This document shows positions 1 through 8,024 of a DNA stretch of 13,873 nucleotides, piece by piece. The first letter of the stretch is position 1, and each line of letters begins with the position of its first letter. Made by a program: the position numbers and the translations under genes. The notes beneath the pieces are model-generated. The model did no database searches. It was not told where the DNA came from and worked only from the letters and a program-made list of their open reading frames with translations. This DNA comes from Methylococcus sp. UBA6136 (lineage in GTDB: Bacteria > Pseudomonadota > Gammaproteobacteria > Methylococcales > Methylococcaceae): assembly GCA_002423305.1 (NCBI GenBank), contig DIVI01000104.1, positions 1 to 13,873 on the forward strand, given 5' to 3'.

Positions 1-101
1 CTCGGTCTATGCCGAATGTCTTGCCCAGAGCCAGACAACCCCATCAACCCAACACTAACCCAGGGTCTTGCACTTCAGATTTGAATCCGCCAAGTAATAA
101 T

Positions 102-1241
102 TTAACGTGCAACAGTACCAATGATAGATGCCTTGCCAAGAACAAAAGCACTCAGGTTCGGGTATTTCGGATCGGTTCCTTCCAACACTCTGGACATGAC
201 CCAGGTATAGGGAAATGGATCACTATAGAAATCTTTCCACGCGTAATCGAAGGCATCACTGGGGAGGGAAATGCTCAGTGCCCAGAGCGTGAATTTAAAG
301 CGATGTTTCTCGCCGAAGACAGGCGGGCACGGCGCGTTATAACCAAAAGCATCCTGGTAGGGACGCCCGCTATAAGCTGCAGCAAAGATCGTGTCATTGA
401 CGGCTTCCTGAGTTCCTACAGGCAAGCCTGTACTTGCCCCCTCTCCCAAGTTAGTAACCTGACCAGGAAGATTGAATATCCCCCAGTTGCCGTAGGGCAG
501 GGCGGTGCCACCGTAGGTAAAGTCGAGGTCCTCTACCAGCATGGCAAACGCTTTCGTACCCTCAGGCACTCTCGTCCAGCGCAGCGCAGGCGAGACACCC
601 CCACAGGTATTGGCCTTGGGAATGGGCGAATTGTTGGCAAATCCATCCGCCGACAGGGAGAAAACATCCTGCCCCGGATCATCAGGACTGTCCCAGACCA
701 CATCAACCAGTTTTGTGTTTTTCTGGAGACTCCCCGCCAAGACTGCTCGGGTCAAATTGCTCGATTTAAAGTTGGCACGGGTGAGGTTGGCATCCGTCAA
801 ATCAGCCCCATAGAGGTCGGCGGCAGTGGCCTTGACACCCGTCAGGTTGGTCCGACGAAGATTTGCATACTGGAGATTGGCACTGACCAATTTGGCCCCG
901 GTCAGATCGGCCTCTTCCAGAGAAGCCTGCCTTAAAATCGCCGCCATGAGATTGGCGTTGTGCAGTTTTGCCCCGGTCAATACGGCATCCTTTAAGTTCG
1001 CACCCTGCAATTTGGCGCCATTAAGCTTGGCGCCTGACAGGTTCGCGCCGGACAGGTCCGCTCCATCCAATTTGGCATTGACCAGGTTTTGACCCGACAA
1101 ATCCATGTTTCGGCACGAGGCTTGCGGTTTGATCTCACAACCGTTGATGACCCGGTTTTTGGCGGCATACGCATCATTGACTCCGAGCAAAACCGCGGCG
1201 ATTGCTGCAAGTTTCGTCAGCGAGGTGAGGAATGATTTCAT
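102..1241 (-). CDS. Exported pentapeptide-repeat / PEBP (YbhB/YbcL-like) fusion protein
   Basis: A 379-residue protein of unknown function, probably periplasmic. Residues 1-26 form a signal peptide (Lys-2, hydrophobic core, AYA cleavage site before AKNR). Residues 46-168 hold about 24 tandem pentapeptides of the A(D/N)LxG type, enough for roughly six coils of a right-handed beta-helix; Cys35 and Cys43 could form a disulfide at its N-cap. Residues 193-378 match the phosphatidylethanolamine-binding/YbhB fold: SPALRW near 217, a D238-L-D240 motif where DPD is usual, NW at 252-253 where HW is usual, APCPP near 303, KHRFKFTLWAL near 312, and a VLGKASIIGT ending. PEBP proteins are normally single-domain, about 160-190 aa. 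Neither domain shows a classic catalytic centre here, so a binding or scaffold role is inferred. AAGGA lies only two bases before the ATG; an in-frame stop just upstream excludes a longer ATG/GTG start. The gene is divergent from the DJ-1-like gene. Domain calls are firm; function is unknown. Confidence 0.88.
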   Translation of the reverse strand: MKSFLTSLTKLAAIAAVLLGVNDAYAAKNRVINGCEIKPQASCRNMDLSGQNLVNAKLDGADLSGANLSGAKLNGAKLQGANLKDAVLTGAKLHNANLMAAILRQASLEEADLTGAKLVSANLQYANLRRTNLTGVKATAADLYGADLTDANLTRANFKSSNLTRAVLAGSLQKNTKLVDVVWDSPDDPGQDVFSLSADGFANNSPIPKANTCGGVSPALRWTRVPEGTKAFAMLVEDLDFTYGGTALPYGNWGIFNLPGQVTNLGEGASTGLPVGTQEAVNDTIFAAAYSGRPYQDAFGYNAPCPPVFGEKHRFKFTLWALSISLPSDAFDYAWKDFYSDPFPYTWVMSRVLEGTDPKYPNLSAFVLGKASIIGTVAR

Positions 1242-1549
1242 GTCCTTATGTGTAATATGGTTTTAGACGACTGATGATACGGCCGAAGAGCAATACAAGA
1301 CCCATGCCACATATTGATGTGCGACTCTCTCTGGGATTCACGCAATCAAGTCCGCCTGATCGGCACCCGCATGTACGGCATATACCTCAACCAGTGAGTC
1401 ATATCCCCTATTTTTTCTCGCTCCGCGACCAGCCCCCCCTAGAAAATCTACGATCGGTCTTCGGCGTGATATTTGCTTGAAACGTTGGCTGTGCCTTTGG
1501 TGAAGGCTTGGGGCGACAATTTCTGGCAACCGCCATCAAGGAGATATCA
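1242..1549. other. Divergent intergenic region between two exported-protein genes
   Basis: This 308-bp gap must hold the promoters of both divergent genes. I see no convincing -35/-10 pair. Visible elements are a 5-bp inverted repeat with a 4-base loop (CACAT-ATTG-ATGTG, 1308-1321), a run of seven C at 1433-1439, and AT-rich stretches near 1405 and 1470. The short ORFs here have no recognisable content and look like chance. Confidence 0.6.
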
Positions 1550-2335
1550 ATGAAGTTCCTAACCCTGCTATTCCTGCTGATACCCGCTCTGAGCGGGGCC
1601 GTAACTCATGAAGATTTGATGAATTTGAAACCGAGCCCAAATGTTAACGAGCATGGGATTGGCATTTTCGTTTACGACGGCATGAATGCCCTCGATGCCC
1701 TCGGCCCGTATCAGACACTGAAAAATGCCGGTCTGAACGCCTTCCTAATTTCTCGCAACAAGGACAAGCTGGTCACTTCCAGCGACACCCCATCACGTGG
1801 GCTCAAGCTGATTGCTGATAAATCCTGGGATGAGGTCGATCAGGTGGACGTTCTGGTGATTCCTGGCGGTGCCATCAGCACGGCGCGCCTGACTCAGGAC
1901 AAGGAAGTTTTGGACTGGATCCGGCGAATGGATCAGACCTCATATTTCACAACGAGCGTCTGTACTGGGGCCTGGTTGCTGGGGGAAGCCGGTTTACTTA
2001 AAGGCAGAAAGGCAACCACAAATTGGTACCGCGCCAAAGAGTTTCTCGCAAAATATGGCGCCACCTACACGAACGAACGCTATGTCCAGGATGGCAAGTA
2101 CATCACCTCGGCAGGCGTGACTGCTGGTATTGATATGGCGCTCTATCTGATAAAGACACTATATAACTCAAAGGAATACACACAGGCAGTCATGCTTGAT
2201 CTTGAATACGACCCCAAGCCACCCGTACGTGGCGGCTCAGTAAAGAAATCAAAACCCATTGTTACTAACAGCATGAGGGTGATGTACGACTGGGCATTTG
2301 ATCTTGTGCTGCCGGGATTCCGGCCTGCTGACTAA
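1550..2335 (+). CDS. DJ-1/PfpI family protein with signal peptide (isonitrile hydratase/GlxA-N-like)
   Basis: A 261-residue member of the DJ-1/PfpI (class I glutamine amidotransferase-like) superfamily, closest in pattern to the isonitrile hydratase and GlxA N-domain branch. The ATG at 1550 is chosen because AAGGAG (1538-1543) sits six bases upstream and a hydrophobic export signal (MKFLTLLFLLIPALSGA) starts there; a TTG at 1508 would bury the signal. Family marks: YDGMNALDALGPY (about 42-54), VLVIPGG (101-107), the nucleophile-elbow Cys138 in TSVCTGAWLLGEAGLL, ATTNW (155-159), SAGVTAGIDMAL (187-198) and LEYDPKPP (218-225). The conserved Cys suggests an active hydrolase, hydratase or chaperone-type enzyme; the substrate cannot be read from sequence. 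There is no AraC helix-turn-helix domain after residue 230, so it is not a GlxA-type regulator. Export is unusual for the family and fits the divergent secreted neighbour. Confidence 0.88.
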   Translation: MKFLTLLFLLIPALSGAVTHEDLMNLKPSPNVNEHGIGIFVYDGMNALDALGPYQTLKNAGLNAFLISRNKDKLVTSSDTPSRGLKLIADKSWDEVDQVDVLVIPGGAISTARLTQDKEVLDWIRRMDQTSYFTTSVCTGAWLLGEAGLLKGRKATTNWYRAKEFLAKYGATYTNERYVQDGKYITSAGVTAGIDMALYLIKTLYNSKEYTQAVMLDLEYDPKPPVRGGSVKKSKPIVTNSMRVMYDWAFDLVLPGFRPAD

Positions 2336-2557
2336 CACCACCCCAGACCAAGCAAGCAATGGTTGCCGATGGCATCAGTCAGCACGAGCCGTTTTACTCA
2401 ATTTTATGCGGTGGCAAACCGGTGGCTTTGGGACTATGTTTAGGGAGGGCAGGGAAGCTACCGATTCAACCCTCACAACACCCTGAACGGGATGCCGGGG
2501 GTTGATTGAAAAGTGTAGGGATTTCATCTCAAAAACATGAATAGTCAGGGGATGGCC

Positions 2558-3055
2558 ATGAACCAAAACACCTCGCTTCCGAAGACCGGGACTCAGATTC
2601 ACAACCTGAGGGAGCTCGAGCATGACCCCTATCATGCCCAAAGGAAATTCAAAGAACCCATGGCCTGCCCGGGTTGTGGCGCCATTTACCAAGGCGGACG
2701 CTGGCAATGGGGGCAGGCGACCGCGGGGGCCGATCAGCATCGATGTCCTGCCTGCCAGCGCATCCATGACCGATGCCCAGCGGGTTTCCTGACGATCAGT
2801 GGCGACTTTCTCGCTGGGCACCGCGACGACATCCACCACCTCATCCGTAATGTGGAGCAGCGGGAGAAATCAGAGCATGCCCTGAAGCGGATCATCGACA
2901 TGGAAGAACAAGCCGACGGCGCCCTGCTCGTTACCTTCACCGATCCGCATCTGGCACGCGCTACCGGCGAGGCCCTGCATGGTGCCTGCAAGGGCGATCT
3001 GGACTTTCACTATCAGGAAGGCGAATTTCTGTTGCGGGTCACCTGGACCCGATGA
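2558..3055 (+). CDS. BCAM0308-like Cys-rich small protein
   Basis: A soluble protein of 165 residues resembling the uncharacterised BCAM0308 family. It has a probable zinc site: CPGC (37-40) followed by GAIYQGGRWQWG, CPAC (63-66) and Cys73 in DRCPAGF. The C-terminal half (about 85-160) is an alpha/beta segment without Cys pairs apart from Cys144. The layout recalls the zinc-ribbon N-terminus of NMD3-like proteins, so nucleic-acid or ribosome binding is possible but unproven. Three in-frame ATGs compete: 2537, 2552 and 2558. I prefer 2558 because AGGGG (2547-2551) is six bases before it, while 2537 has no ribosome-binding site and 2552 is too close. The gene converges on nrdJ. Family membership is recalled from the CPGCGA...GRWQWG pattern and could not be checked by search. 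Confidence 0.75.
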   Translation: MNQNTSLPKTGTQIHNLRELEHDPYHAQRKFKEPMACPGCGAIYQGGRWQWGQATAGADQHRCPACQRIHDRCPAGFLTISGDFLAGHRDDIHHLIRNVEQREKSEHALKRIIDMEEQADGALLVTFTDPHLARATGEALHGACKGDLDFHYQEGEFLLRVTWTR

Positions 3056-3104
3056 CGGGTTTACCGGACTTGAAACCGCTCCACATCGATCTGGCCTGAA
3101 GTTC

Positions 3105-3148
3105 AGCCTAGCCGCTCCCTGTGCGGAGTCGGAGCGAGCGGCCAGGCT
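3105..3148. terminator. Strong hairpin between convergent genes
   Basis: The arms AGCCTaGCCGCTCC (from 3105) and GGAGCGAGCGGCcAGGCT (to 3148) pair over about 12 base pairs, with one mismatch and a small bulge. The hairpin lies 49 bases after the BCAM0308-like stop and 27 bases beyond the nrdJ stop, so it could end transcription from both sides. No clear T-run follows on either strand, which lowers certainty for intrinsic termination. Confidence 0.45.
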
Positions 3149-3175
3149 GGCTACCAGTCGGGTACACCTTAATCC

Positions 3176-6016
3176 CTACCCACACCCGCCCACCGCGCCG
3201 CAAGCGCTGCAGAAATCGCAGCCGTCCTTGCGGATAACGGCGTGGTTGCCGCATTCCGGGCAGCGCTTGCCGGGGCGGATGTCGATGACGCCGGTCGCAT
3301 GGGTCCGCAGTGGCAACACGTTCTCGGCATCGTAGGCGACGATGCCCATGTCCTCCACGGGGATGCCATTCTCGTCGAGAATCTCCAGAAGGGCGAAGCG
3401 GTGGATGATCAGCCGCACCAGATAGGCGACGGTTGAGGGATAATTAGTCTTGCGATTTTCCCCCGGCACCCAAGCCAGGAAATCGCCCTGCGGCTCGGCG
3501 AAATCGACCAGTTGCCGCAGCTTGGCGCCGATCCAGGCCGGGTCGATCACCCGCATGTCGTAGGACAGCGATTTGCAAAGCCCGTCCAGCACCTTGGGGT
3601 ATTCGCCGGACAGCCAGACCGAATAGGGCCGCCGCTGACCGTTGGGCAGCACCAGTTCCTTGAGGCCCATGACGAAGTCGTCGCCGGTGGCGGGGTTGTA
3701 GATGTCGACGGTCCAGGACAGCGTTCCGTCCGGGCCGGTCTTGGGTTCCTTGGGTGACATCAACGCGTCCAGAACCGGGGTTTCGCCCTCCTCGGCGAAC
3801 GCCCCCAGATCGACACAGCGCTGATGCACCAGCCGCGCAAAACCGGCGACCAGGCTGGGTACGCGGGTCAGTTCGCCCTCGGGCGGCAGCGGCAGGTCGA
3901 AGGCATCATCGCCTGAGGCTTTCATCAGACTTTCCAGCTTGGCCTTGAGCCAGCCGCGATCGTTGGAGCGCATGTCCATCGACAGCGACTTGGCCAACGC
4001 GCCCAGCCCGCGCGGCTGCTCGGCGCCGTTGATCCACACCTCGAATGGCGCCCGCCGCCCATCCTCCAGATGGCCGACGAACACGGCGAACGAACCGCGC
4101 GGATGATCGACCAGGAAACACCAGGCCGGATTGCCGCCGGTTGGGCGGGGCCGTCTCCGCCAGCGCAGCGAGGCCAGCGTCGGCTCGGGCACCTGCTCCA
4201 GACGAATGCGGCGGTTGGGGTCGGACTCATCGAAATCGGGCGCCGTGCCGGCGGTCTTGACCGCCTGGGCATCGGTCGCCTCCAGCACCACACCGGTAAT
4301 GAGATTGGGCCGGTAGGTGGCCAAGCCTTTCAGACCATGCCGCCAGGCTTCCAGATACAAGTCCTTGAACGCCTCGAACGGATAGTCGGCCGGCACGTTG
4401 ACCGTCTTGGAGATGCTGGTGTCGATGAACGGCTGCACCGCCGCCAGCATGCGCATGTGGTCGAGCGCGGCGATCTCCAGCGCCGTGATCCAGTGAGGCG
4501 GCAGCTTGTCCGTATCGCTGCCCTCGATCCGGTAGCGGCGCCAGGCATGATCCTCGACGGCATAGTCCTCGACCCCTCCGTCCGGGGTGCGCTTGCGTCG
4601 GGTATAGGTCCAGGCGAACGGCGGCTCGATGCCGTTGGAGGCATTGTCGGCAAAGGCCAGGCTGATGGTGCCGGTCGGCGCGATGGCCAGCAGATGGCTG
4701 TTGCGCAGCCCATGCGCGCGGATGGCCTCGCGCAACTCGGCCGGAAGGCGGCGGGCAAAGCCCGAGTCCAGATACGGTTCGGCCTGGAATAGCGGGAACG
4801 CGCCTTTTTCTTTCGCCAGCTCCACCGAAGCACGATAGGCGGCGTCGCGCAGCGTTTCGGCAATGCGGGCGGCCATGACCCGGGCGGCTTCGGTGTCATA
4901 GCGCAGGCCGAGCATGATCATCGCGTCGCCCAGCCCGGTGAAGCCCAGGCCGATACGGCGCTTGGCCATGGCCTCGGCTCGCTGCTGCTGCAGCGGCCAA
5001 TAGGTCAGGTCCAGGACGTTGTCGAGCATGCGCACGGCCAGTGCCGTCAGTTCCGTCAGCCCGCCAAAATCAAACGTCGCCCGCTTGTCGAAGGGTGACT
5101 CGACCAGTTGGGTCAGGTTGATCGAGCCCAAGCAACAGCAGCCGTAATCGGGCAGGAACTCCTCGGCGCACGGGTTGGTCGCCTCGAATATCTCGCAATA
5201 GTGCAGATTGTTTTCGGCATTCGCGCGGTCGATGAAGAGGACACCCGGCTCAGCATGGTCGAAGGTGGAGGCCATGATCTGCTCCCACAACTCGCGGGCC
5301 GGCAGCGTGCGGTAAATCCAGACACCGTCGTCTCGTCGCCGGACCGTCGCCCGAAGCGCTTCGGCCGGCTCGGCCCGGTGCACCAGATCCCAGTCGGCAT
5401 CGGCTTCGACGGCGCGCAGAAAGGCGTCGGTGACGGCGACCGAGATATTGAAGTTGGTCAGCTCCCCGGCGCGATCCTTGGCGTGGATGAAGTCCTCGAT
5501 GTCCGGGTGATCACAGCGCAGCACGCCCATCTGCGCGCCGCGCCGGCTGCCGGCCGATTCGACAGTTTCGCACGAGCGATCGAATACCCGCATGTAGGAA
5601 ATGGGGCCCGACGCGTTCGAGGCGGTGCCCTTGACCCGCGCGCCCCTGGGCCGGATGCGCGAGAAGTCATAGCCGACGCCGCCACCCCGGCGCATTGTCT
5701 CGGCCGATTCGCGCAACGCGATGTAGATGCCGGGCTTGCCGTCCGTATCGGGTTCGGAGATGGAATCGCCGACCGGCTGCACGAAGCAGTTGATCAGCGT
5801 GGCCTGAATGTCGGTGCCGGCTGCCGACATGATGCGGCCGGCCGGGATGAATCCGCGCTCCAGGGCATCGCGGAAGCGCGGTTCCCAGGTATCGGGGTCG
5901 GGCTCCACCGAGGCCAATGCCCGGGCGACACGGGCATGAATGTCAGCCACCGTGGTTTCACCCGGCTTGGCGTATTTTTCTCTGAGAACGTCTTCAGAAA
6001 TCGGCTGGGTTGGCAT
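3176..6016 (-). CDS. nrdJ: Adenosylcobalamin-dependent (class II) ribonucleotide reductase
   Basis: Reduces ribonucleotides to deoxyribonucleotides with a coenzyme-B12 radical, without oxygen; cytosolic. The protein is 946 residues from the ATG at 6016, chosen because AAGGGGGA lies four bases upstream. An in-frame extension to 6115 reads through the thiC terminator and is rejected. Catalytic marks: Cys77 in INCFVQP and a Cys cluster 293-295 in GCCCLGSINL (redox pair), the thiyl-radical site N281-P-C283-A-E285, and the phosphate loop PTGTISL (447-453). Two TSCPD-type domains follow (about 645-700 and 783-838), each with a KSLSxDMR motif. The C-terminus is a zinc-ribbon-like Cys cluster: CPEC (919-922), CDFCSACG (933-940) and a final GGCG, which may carry the swinging cysteines that re-reduce the active site. 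No cobalamin riboswitch fits in the short 5' region; TACAAT (6044-6039) is a possible -10 without a good -35. G+C looks higher than in thiC and the left-hand genes. Confidence 0.96.
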   Translation of the reverse strand: MPTQPISEDVLREKYAKPGETTVADIHARVARALASVEPDPDTWEPRFRDALERGFIPAGRIMSAAGTDIQATLINCFVQPVGDSISEPDTDGKPGIYIALRESAETMRRGGGVGYDFSRIRPRGARVKGTASNASGPISYMRVFDRSCETVESAGSRRGAQMGVLRCDHPDIEDFIHAKDRAGELTNFNISVAVTDAFLRAVEADADWDLVHRAEPAEALRATVRRRDDGVWIYRTLPARELWEQIMASTFDHAEPGVLFIDRANAENNLHYCEIFEATNPCAEEFLPDYGCCCLGSINLTQLVESPFDKRATFDFGGLTELTALAVRMLDNVLDLTYWPLQQQRAEAMAKRRIGLGFTGLGDAMIMLGLRYDTEAARVMAARIAETLRDAAYRASVELAKEKGAFPLFQAEPYLDSGFARRLPAELREAIRAHGLRNSHLLAIAPTGTISLAFADNASNGIEPPFAWTYTRRKRTPDGGVEDYAVEDHAWRRYRIEGSDTDKLPPHWITALEIAALDHMRMLAAVQPFIDTSISKTVNVPADYPFEAFKDLYLEAWRHGLKGLATYRPNLITGVVLEATDAQAVKTAGTAPDFDESDPNRRIRLEQVPEPTLASLRWRRRPRPTGGNPAWCFLVDHPRGSFAVFVGHLEDGRRAPFEVWINGAEQPRGLGALAKSLSMDMRSNDRGWLKAKLESLMKASGDDAFDLPLPPEGELTRVPSLVAGFARLVHQRCVDLGAFAEEGETPVLDALMSPKEPKTGPDGTLSWTVDIYNPATGDDFVMGLKELVLPNGQRRPYSVWLSGEYPKVLDGLCKSLSYDMRVIDPAWIGAKLRQLVDFAEPQGDFLAWVPGENRKTNYPSTVAYLVRLIIHRFALLEILDENGIPVEDMGIVAYDAENVLPLRTHATGVIDIRPGKRCPECGNHAVIRKDGCDFCSACGAVGGCG

Positions 6017-6071
6017 GGGTTCCCCCTTGGTTACGGCCATTGTAATCCGGTGATCAACGCCCGTGGCGCCA

Positions 6072-6122
6072 AGAAAAAGGCCGTATCCGCCAGCTTGGTT
6101 GAGCCAGCGGGACACGGCCTTT
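6072..6122 (-). terminator. Intrinsic terminator of thiC
   Basis: Reading the minus strand, AAAGGCCGT and ACGGCCTTT form the outer stem. TCC/GGA and GGCT/AGC pairs continue it inside, with one mismatch and a bulge, to a CAACCA loop. A T5 run (6078-6074) follows directly. It lies just after the thiC stop at 6145 and before the nrdJ start, so the two genes are probably transcribed separately. Confidence 0.88.
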
Positions 6123-6144
6123 CAGCACTGCCGAAACAGTCGAA

Positions 6145-8019
6145 TCAGGTCTTGTGATAAATCTCCGCGCCGGTCTTGACGAACTCCTCAGCCATTTCCT
6201 CCATACCGGCTTCCAGGGCCGCTGCGGTTTCCAACCCGTGGGTCTGGGCGTACTCACGCACATCCTGGGTGATCTTCATCGAACAGAAATGCGGCCCGCA
6301 CATGGAGCAGAAGTGGGCCAACTTGGCGCCTTCCTGTGGCAGGGTTTCATCGTGGAATTCCAACGCCTTTTCCGGATCAAGCGACAGATTGAACTGGTCG
6401 GCCCAGCGGAATTCGAAACGTGCCTTGGACAGCGCATTGTCGCGAGCCTGAGCACCGGGATGGCCTTTGCCCAAATCAGCCGCATGGGCCGCAATCTTGT
6501 AGGCGATGATGCCGTCGCGCACATCCTGCTTGTTGGGTAATCCCAGGTGCTCCTTCGGCGTGACGTAGCACAGCATGGCGGTGCCATACCAACCGATCAT
6601 CGCAGCACCGATGGCGGAGGTGATGTGGTCGTAGCCCGGAGCAATATCCGTGGTCAGAGGGCCCAGCGTGTAGAACGGCGCCTCATGGCAATGCTTGAGC
6701 TGCTCGTCCATATTGGCCTTGATCATGTGCATGGGCACGTGACCGGGTCCCTCGATCATGACCTGCACGTCATGCTTCCAGGCGATCTGGGTCAGCTCGC
6801 CGAGGGTGCGAAGTTCGGCGAACTGTGCGTCGTCATTTGCGTCAGCAATCGATCCAGGACGCAGACCATCGCCAAGCGAGAAAGCGACGTCATAAGCCTT
6901 CATGATCTCGCAGATATCCTCGAAATGGGTGTAGAGGAAACTTTCCTTGTGATGAGCCAAACACCATTTCGCCATGATGGAGCCCCCGCGGCTGACGATG
7001 CCGGTGACGCGTTTGGCAGTCAGTGGGATGTGCGCGAGCCGGATGCCGGCATGGATGGTGAAGTAATCCACGCCCTGCTCGGCTTGCTCGATCAGTGTGT
7101 CGCGGAAGATCTCCCAGGTCAGTTCCTCGGCGCGGCCGTCAACCTTCTCCAGCGCTTGATAAATGGGCACGGTGCCGATCGGCACCGGTGAATTGCGGAT
7201 GATCCACTCGCGGGTTTCATGTATGTTTTTGCCGGTAGAGAGATCCATCACCGTATCGCCACCCCAGCGGATGGACCAGAGCATCTTTTCGACCTCTTCC
7301 TCAATTGACGAGGTGACGGCGGAGTTGCCCAGATTGCAGTTAATCTTCACCAGGAAGTTACGGCCGATGATCATCGGCTCGGATTCGGGGTGATTGATGT
7401 TGTTGGGGATGATCGCTCGTCCGCGCGCCACCTCGTCGCGGACAAATTCGGGCGTGATGATGTTGGGGATGGCCGCCCCGAAATTTTCACCGGGATGCTG
7501 GAACCGATACATCTCGGCGATGGCATCCAGCTTCTGGTTTTCGCGAATGGCGATGTATTCCATCTCCGGCGTGATGATGCCCTGCCGGGCATAGTGCATC
7601 TGGGTCACATTGGCGCCGGCTTTGGCGCAACGTGGATTGCGAATGTGCTCGAACCTCAGCGCGCTCAGGGCGGGATCATTCTGCCGGGTATGCCCGTAGC
7701 TGGAACTGGGCCCGCTCAGCTGTTCCGTATCCCCGCGTTCCTCGATCCAACGCTCACGCAGCGCGGGCAGCCCATGACGCAAATCGACACTAACAGCCGG
7801 GTCGGTGTAGGGGCCGGAGGTGTCGTAAACGTATATCGGCGGATTCTTCTGGGCGCCCGTGGCGGTGGGGGTGTCGGACTGGCTGACCTTGCGCATGGGA
7901 ACGCGAATATCGGAACGGCTGCCCTGGACATGGACCTTTTCCGAGGCGGCAAAAGGCTGGATGGATGCCCGCTTGGCGGTGACGGCATCGTGGAGGTGGG
8001 TATCAGGGACGGCATTCAT
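6145..8019 (-). CDS. thiC: Phosphomethylpyrimidine synthase (HMP-P synthase)
   Basis: Radical-SAM enzyme that rearranges aminoimidazole ribotide (AIR) to hydroxymethylpyrimidine phosphate, the pyrimidine half of thiamine; cytosolic. The product is 624 residues, normal for proteobacterial ThiC including the N-terminal ThiC-associated domain. The [4Fe-4S] motif CxxCxxxxC is at Cys571, Cys574 and Cys579 (CSMCGPHFCSMKI). Other family blocks are MEYIAIRE, NFGAAIPNIITPEFVRDEVARG, IGRNFLVKINCNLGNSAV, GGDTVMDLSTG, SRGGSIMAKWC, EGPGHVPMHMI and PLTTDIAPGYDHITSAIGA. The start at 8019 has GAGGAG (8031-8026) six bases upstream. Expression is controlled by the TPP riboswitch upstream. No other thi gene lies nearby, so thiC is monocistronic here, closed by the terminator at 6072-6122. 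Confidence 0.98.
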   Translation of the reverse strand: MNAVPDTHLHDAVTAKRASIQPFAASEKVHVQGSRSDIRVPMRKVSQSDTPTATGAQKNPPIYVYDTSGPYTDPAVSVDLRHGLPALRERWIEERGDTEQLSGPSSSYGHTRQNDPALSALRFEHIRNPRCAKAGANVTQMHYARQGIITPEMEYIAIRENQKLDAIAEMYRFQHPGENFGAAIPNIITPEFVRDEVARGRAIIPNNINHPESEPMIIGRNFLVKINCNLGNSAVTSSIEEEVEKMLWSIRWGGDTVMDLSTGKNIHETREWIIRNSPVPIGTVPIYQALEKVDGRAEELTWEIFRDTLIEQAEQGVDYFTIHAGIRLAHIPLTAKRVTGIVSRGGSIMAKWCLAHHKESFLYTHFEDICEIMKAYDVAFSLGDGLRPGSIADANDDAQFAELRTLGELTQIAWKHDVQVMIEGPGHVPMHMIKANMDEQLKHCHEAPFYTLGPLTTDIAPGYDHITSAIGAAMIGWYGTAMLCYVTPKEHLGLPNKQDVRDGIIAYKIAAHAADLGKGHPGAQARDNALSKARFEFRWADQFNLSLDPEKALEFHDETLPQEGAKLAHFCSMCGPHFCSMKITQDVREYAQTHGLETAAALEAGMEEMAEEFVKTGAEIYHKT

Positions 8020-8024
8020 CGCAT

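Noticed and set aside
9..935. 308-codon open frame on the plus strand
   Set aside because: It lies opposite the pentapeptide-PEBP gene and has no family features; the repeat composition of the true gene keeps the antisense frame open.
2359..2505. 48-codon plus-strand frame between the DJ-1-like and BCAM0308-like genes
   Set aside because: No ribosome-binding site and no family I can recognise; HEPFYSILCGGKP looks protein-like but is too little to call a gene or a remnant.
6017..6071. Cobalamin riboswitch upstream of nrdJ
   Set aside because: Only about 55 bases separate the thiC terminator from the start, too short for the aptamer, and no B12-box is seen.
6017..6115. N-terminal extension of NrdJ by 33 codons
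   Set aside because: The extension is encoded by the thiC terminator hairpin; a good ribosome-binding site supports the start at 6016.
5108..6157. 349-codon plus-strand frame opposite the start of nrdJ and the thiC terminator
   Set aside because: It is antisense to well-defined NrdJ motifs, runs through the terminator, and is explained by the high G+C of nrdJ.
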